Shown here: positions 61,099 through 64,000 of the stretch, piece by piece
Numbering within the stretch: the stretch's first letter is position 1
Layout of the letters: each line of letters opens with the position of its first letter
NCBI RefSeq assembly: GCF_003390375.1
Contig: NZ_QUOT01000001.1
Span: forward strand, 124,001-188,000
Reading direction: 5' to 3'
DNA: 64,000 nucleotides
Origin: Thalassotalea euphylliae
GTDB lineage: Bacteria > Pseudomonadota > Gammaproteobacteria > Enterobacterales > Alteromonadaceae
Program-made: the position numbers and the translations under genes
Notes under the pieces: model-generated
Database searches by the model: none
The model's input: only the letters and a program-made list of their open reading frames with translations
What the model was told of the DNA's origin: nothing

Positions 61099-61734
61099 TT
61101 ATCCCACTTCATTGTTATTAGAGTTAGCTAGACCAGCGATAAGTGCATCTTTGTGATGCTTGATGGCTTCTTGGAAAAATCTAGCGATATTAGGTCCTTT
61201 GACCTCAACGATTTCAAATGATTCATCCAAATAGCCAATTAATCTTTCTACTCTGCGGTAAATATGACGGATCAGCGCGACATCCGCTTGATCGCCGTTT
61301 TCAGCGGTTATCATAATAAATGACATTAAACTGTTAACGCGAAATAAGCGGCGCATCGCTTCTGGGATCCAGCGTTGAAATGGACACATGGGGTGATCGA
61401 TCATGTTGTGATTCATTCGTTGACCGCGAATGACAGGGTAGCAATGAAGCTCATAGCCCATGTCGTTGTATACATGACGTAGGCTGACTTGTGGTTTAAT
61501 CGCAACTGTTATCTCACCACTATTATCAACATTGCCTTTTAGTAAATTTAGATTCCAGTACTTTTTTTCTAAAATATTGGTGTAGCCACTTTCAAACCCG
61601 TGACTGAGGATACCATCAAGTTCACCTGCCGAACTGGCGACCATATGATAGAGCGCTGAAACATCTCCCCAAGTGAGCTGCTTTTTTAAAGCGTTTATTT
61701 CTTTTAAATCGAATGTTTCAGGTAAATCCAGCAT
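61099..61734 (-). CDS. Cytoplasmic conserved protein of unknown function
   Basis: 211 residues with no signal or membrane segment. Distinctive stretches are TWGDVSALYHMVASSAGELDGILSHGFES, ELHCYPVIRGQRMNHNMIDHPMCPFQRW and RHIYRRVERLIGYLDESFEIVEVKG. I do not recognise the family. Its stop is 2 bases before bepA, so it is likely co-transcribed with it. Confidence 0.75.
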   Translation of the reverse strand: MLDLPETFDLKEINALKKQLTWGDVSALYHMVASSAGELDGILSHGFESGYTNILEKKYWNLNLLKGNVDNSGEITVAIKPQVSLRHVYNDMGYELHCYPVIRGQRMNHNMIDHPMCPFQRWIPEAMRRLFRVNSLMSFIMITAENGDQADVALIRHIYRRVERLIGYLDESFEIVEVKGPNIARFFQEAIKHHKDALIAGLANSNNNEVG

Positions 61735-61833
61735 ATATACAAATGGTTGAAAACAAAATTAAACTACGACACTTGTTGTATTCGATTGTCGCAAATTAGA
61801 TAATCAAACAAAAGAGCTGTGTAACAATTTACA

Positions 61834-62055
61834 ATGAATTATCAGTATGACGCCAGTGGCGAAGTGTGCCCGTTGCCTTTAGTTAAGCTGCGAGTGTTAC
61901 TGAAAAAAATGAAAATTGGTGATAGTTGTCGATTATTAATAAAAGACACGGGATCGAAGAGCGATATTCCCAAATTGCTCGACAAACTTAATTACCCATA
62001 CACGTCAAGCATCATTGATGATGGGATTCAAGAACTCAATATTAGGATCAGGTAA
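61834..62055 (+). CDS. TusA-family sulfur-carrier protein
   Basis: 73 residues. The family motif CPLPLVKLR (CPxP) contains the active Cys of TusA/YeeD-like sulfurtransferases. The short length and the end LDKLNYPYTSSIIDDGIQEL fit. It lies 8 bases before the PerM-like gene. Whether it works in tRNA thiolation or another sulfur pathway is not shown. Confidence 0.88.
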   Translation: MNYQYDASGEVCPLPLVKLRVLLKKMKIGDSCRLLIKDTGSKSDIPKLLDKLNYPYTSSIIDDGIQELNIRIR

Positions 62056-62062
62056 CAATTTT

Positions 62063-63139
62063 ATGGTCAGGTTTTTTAAAGACTGGTATACGCGCAAGTT
62101 TTCAGATCCGCATGCCGTCACGCTCGTGGTTATTCTGGTGACGGCGTTTTTGGCGGTCTATTTCCTAAGCAGCTTGCTAATGCCAGTATTTGTGGCAATG
62201 GCGATTGCCTTCTTACTTGATTTGCCAGTTAACCGCTTAACTAATGCCGGAATTAGCCACAGTTGGTCGGTGATTATGGTGGTTGCTGCATTTGTCGGTG
62301 TCTCGTTAATCACTTTCTTAGGGTTGATGCCAATAGTGTGGCAGCAAAGCACGAACTTGATGCAAGAAGTGCCGCATATGGTCACGGAAGGTCGTACTTA
62401 TTTGATGACGTTACCGGAAAAATATCCAGAAATTGTTCAAGCTGAACAAATAGAGCATATGATTGCGCTGACAAACGACAAATTGTTGGAATGGGGACAA
62501 GTGGCGATTGAGGCAACGTTAAACTCACTTTCTGACTTAGTTGCCTTGATTATTTACCTAATACTTGTGCCGATCATGATCTTCTTTTTCCTGAAAGATA
62601 AGCGAGAATTACTGACAGGCTTTAGTCGATTTTTACCGAAAGAGCGTCGCATGGCGAGTCAAGTCGGTAAGGAAATGAATCAGCAGATCCTTAACTATAT
62701 ACGCGGCAAGTTAATCGAGATATTGATTATTGGCGCAGTCAGTACGGTTACCTTTATTTTCTTAGATTTGCGCTACTCAGTGCTGCTTGGCGTATTGGTT
62801 GGTTTGTCTGTACTCGTCCCTTACGTTGGTGCAACACTGGTAACCTTACCTGTGATGTTAGTGGCCTTGTTCCAATTTGGCGTTAGTCCAGAATTTGGAT
62901 ACGTAATGCTAGCTTACGGAATTATTCAAGTACTCGACGGTAACTTGCTAGTACCGGTGTTGTTTTCCGAAGCGGTAAACTTACATCCGGTGACCATTAT
63001 CATCGCAGTTATCTTCTTTGGCGGTATGTGGGGCTTTTGGGGCGTATTTTTCGCTATTCCACTGGCAACATTAGTGAAAGCCGTTGTTAATGCTTTTCCA
63101 AATACGCCACTTGACGAGGAGCAGTCTGTGACTGCGTAA
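62063..63139 (+). CDS. AI-2E-family transporter PerM-like permease
   Basis: 358 residues from the ATG at 62063 (MVRFFKDWYTRKFSDP). It has seven to eight membrane segments. IIYLILVPIMIFFFLKDKRELL and LSVLVPYVGATLVTLPVML are hallmark stretches of the AI-2E/PerM family. It has a GGTAAC-like site. It is linked to the TusA-like gene by an 8-base gap, with a strong terminator downstream. The substrate is uncertain. Confidence 0.88.
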   Translation: MVRFFKDWYTRKFSDPHAVTLVVILVTAFLAVYFLSSLLMPVFVAMAIAFLLDLPVNRLTNAGISHSWSVIMVVAAFVGVSLITFLGLMPIVWQQSTNLMQEVPHMVTEGRTYLMTLPEKYPEIVQAEQIEHMIALTNDKLLEWGQVAIEATLNSLSDLVALIIYLILVPIMIFFFLKDKRELLTGFSRFLPKERRMASQVGKEMNQQILNYIRGKLIEILIIGAVSTVTFIFLDLRYSVLLGVLVGLSVLVPYVGATLVTLPVMLVALFQFGVSPEFGYVMLAYGIIQVLDGNLLVPVLFSEAVNLHPVTIIIAVIFFGGMWGFWGVFFAIPLATLVKAVVNAFPNTPLDEEQSVTA

Positions 63140-63180
63140 CGCCGTTAAATTGGGCGCATAACTTAGCTTCACGTAAAAAT

Positions 63181-63220
63181 AAAAAAGCCCTGCTTGTTAA
63201 ACTACCAAGCAGGGCTTTTT
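63181..63220. terminator. Bidirectional terminator between perM-like and bcp
   Basis: AAAAAAGCCCTGCTTG and CAAGCAGGGCTTTTT form a 14-bp stem with a 9-base loop and tracts of A and T on either side. Confidence 0.9.
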
Positions 63221-63253
63221 GTCTGTAAAAGGTAAATGTAACCAGTAATAAGC

Positions 63254-63724
63254 TTATACTTGGTTAAGTACTTCTAATACGACCTCGTGATGGTTTTTCG
63301 TTTTAAACTTGTTAAATACGTGACTAATTTTACCGTCTAAGCCAATTAAAAAACTTAAACGGTGAATACCGTCGTATTCTTTGCCCATAAACTTTTTCAA
63401 TCCCCAAACACCGAAGTCATCAGCCACTTTGTGATCTACATCTGATAATAAGGTGAAGTTAAGCTCGTCGCGTTGGCAAAATTTATCTAGACGTTTGCTT
63501 TCATCAGGGCTAATACCAAAGACAACAGTGTTTAGATTGTCTAGCTCAGTTTTACTATCTCTTAATCCTTGTGCCTGCACTGTACAGCCAGGTGTCATTG
63601 CTTTTGGGTAAAAGTATACAAGCACTTGCTGTTTGCCGATGTAATCTTGTAATGATACTCCGTCGCCGTTTTGGTCAGGTAACGTAAATAATGGGGCAGT
63701 ATCGCCAACTTGTAGTGTATTCAT
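63254..63724 (-). CDS. bcp: Bcp/PrxQ-type thioredoxin-dependent peroxiredoxin
   Basis: 156 residues. The peroxidatic Cys is Cys47 in AMTPGCTVQAQGLRDS. The second Cys of classical Bcp (ACGLRD) is Gln here, so the atypical resolving Cys is lost. FGISPDESKRLDKFCQRDELNFTLLSD is a typical block. It reduces hydrogen and organic peroxides. Its start lies 60 bases from the end of the gcvR-like gene, so the two may be co-transcribed. Confidence 0.92.
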   Translation of the reverse strand: MNTLQVGDTAPLFTLPDQNGDGVSLQDYIGKQQVLVYFYPKAMTPGCTVQAQGLRDSKTELDNLNTVVFGISPDESKRLDKFCQRDELNFTLLSDVDHKVADDFGVWGLKKFMGKEYDGIHRLSFLIGLDGKISHVFNKFKTKNHHEVVLEVLNQV

Positions 63725-63783
63725 ATCTAAATCCTGCGTTATATTTGTTATAGCATTGCTGATGGTTGCACGTAGCCGCCTAG

Positions 63784-64000
63784 CTACTGCTTATGGATAC
63801 AACCTTGAATATCGAACTGCTGGCAAAGTTCTAAAAAGTCAGTTTCGATAGTATCAATACTCGTGTCTTGATTGACCGTAAATTCAATGCTGGCACTCAT
63901 ATTGTTGGTAACAGGGTCAATATCTGACTTTAATGACGAGATATCTATCTGTCGATTTGCAAAAAAAGCGGTAACCGCTTTTAAAATACCAGGCTGATCA
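63784..64000 (-). CDS. gcvR: GcvR-like ACT-domain protein, C-terminal part only
   Basis: The window ends inside this leftward gene; 71 C-terminal residues are visible. DQPGILKAVTAFFANRQIDISSLKSD is an ACT domain start, and ITTDFLELCQQFDIQG-like ends fit GcvR, the repressor of the glycine cleavage operon that works with GcvA. It lies next to bcp, as in E. coli. Only part of the protein can be seen. Confidence 0.8.
   Translation of the reverse strand, partial: DQPGILKAVTAFFANRQIDISSLKSDIDPVTNNMSASIEFTVNQDTSIDTIETDFLELCQQFDIQGCIHKQ

Overview
The window looks like chromosomal DNA of a marine gammaproteobacterium of the Alteromonadales, most like Colwelliaceae (Colwellia/Thalassotalea type). This rests on moderate-to-low GC, a TIGR03503-type gene beside dnaQ/rnhA, rhombosortase, FadE, DUF5916 and DUF2066 genes, and an integron integrase of the 320-residue Vibrio/Shewanella/Colwellia kind. 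The genus is inferred, not proven.

Layout. 1-4.3 kb holds ordinary metabolism: an aldehyde dehydrogenase, a 2OG-Fe(II) oxygenase, a DsbA-like oxidoreductase and a periplasmic binding protein. 4.3-17.1 kb is a sedentary chromosomal integron. intI (16165-17127, +) has a LexA box on its promoter. attI lies to its left, followed by six cassettes that run leftward. From attI outward these are: a membrane protein, a small membrane protein, a Fic protein, a ParDE toxin-antitoxin pair, a small soluble protein, and a second toxin-antitoxin pair. I can delimit four near-complete or reconstructable attC sites, one with a damaged core, and one remnant.

The array is heavily invaded by insertion sequences. 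One attC (7451-12015) carries an IS1111-type element in its R' end and an IS492-like IS110 element in its R'' end. The IS492-like copy was itself hit by an IS481-family element, and that remnant was hit by a second, intact IS481 copy. A second IS492-like copy sits at the same position in another attC. A third IS481 copy splits the toxin gene of the distal toxin-antitoxin cassette. All three IS481 copies have exact 7-bp target duplications. The IS110-type elements have non-coding segments that look like bridge/seekRNA genes, and the IS492-like one contains a 7-nt complement of its target CTTGTTA.

17.2-43.8 kb is core genome: YbiT ABC-F, YgiQ radical SAM, an EAL-HDOD protein, LrgA/LrgB, rhombosortase, a DTW tRNA-modifying enzyme, gamma-glutamyltransferase, CysK, a MoxR-CoxE pair, an RDD protein, a pilin-like protein, a DUF5916 outer-membrane protein, RNase HI/DnaQ divergent genes and a TIGR03503 protein. 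43.9-44.7 kb holds six identical tRNA-Asp(GTC) genes. 45-64 kb continues with a chemoreceptor, an acyltransferase, FadE, a class II glutamine amidotransferase, DUF3108-purN-purM, DUF2066-hda, a large lipoprotein with HELAH, DUF2069-arsC-like, BepA, a TusA-like protein, a PerM-type permease, Bcp, and the end of gcvR.

The genes outside the integron are mostly housekeeping and do not form one pathway. The integron with its targeted IS elements is the part most worth following up.
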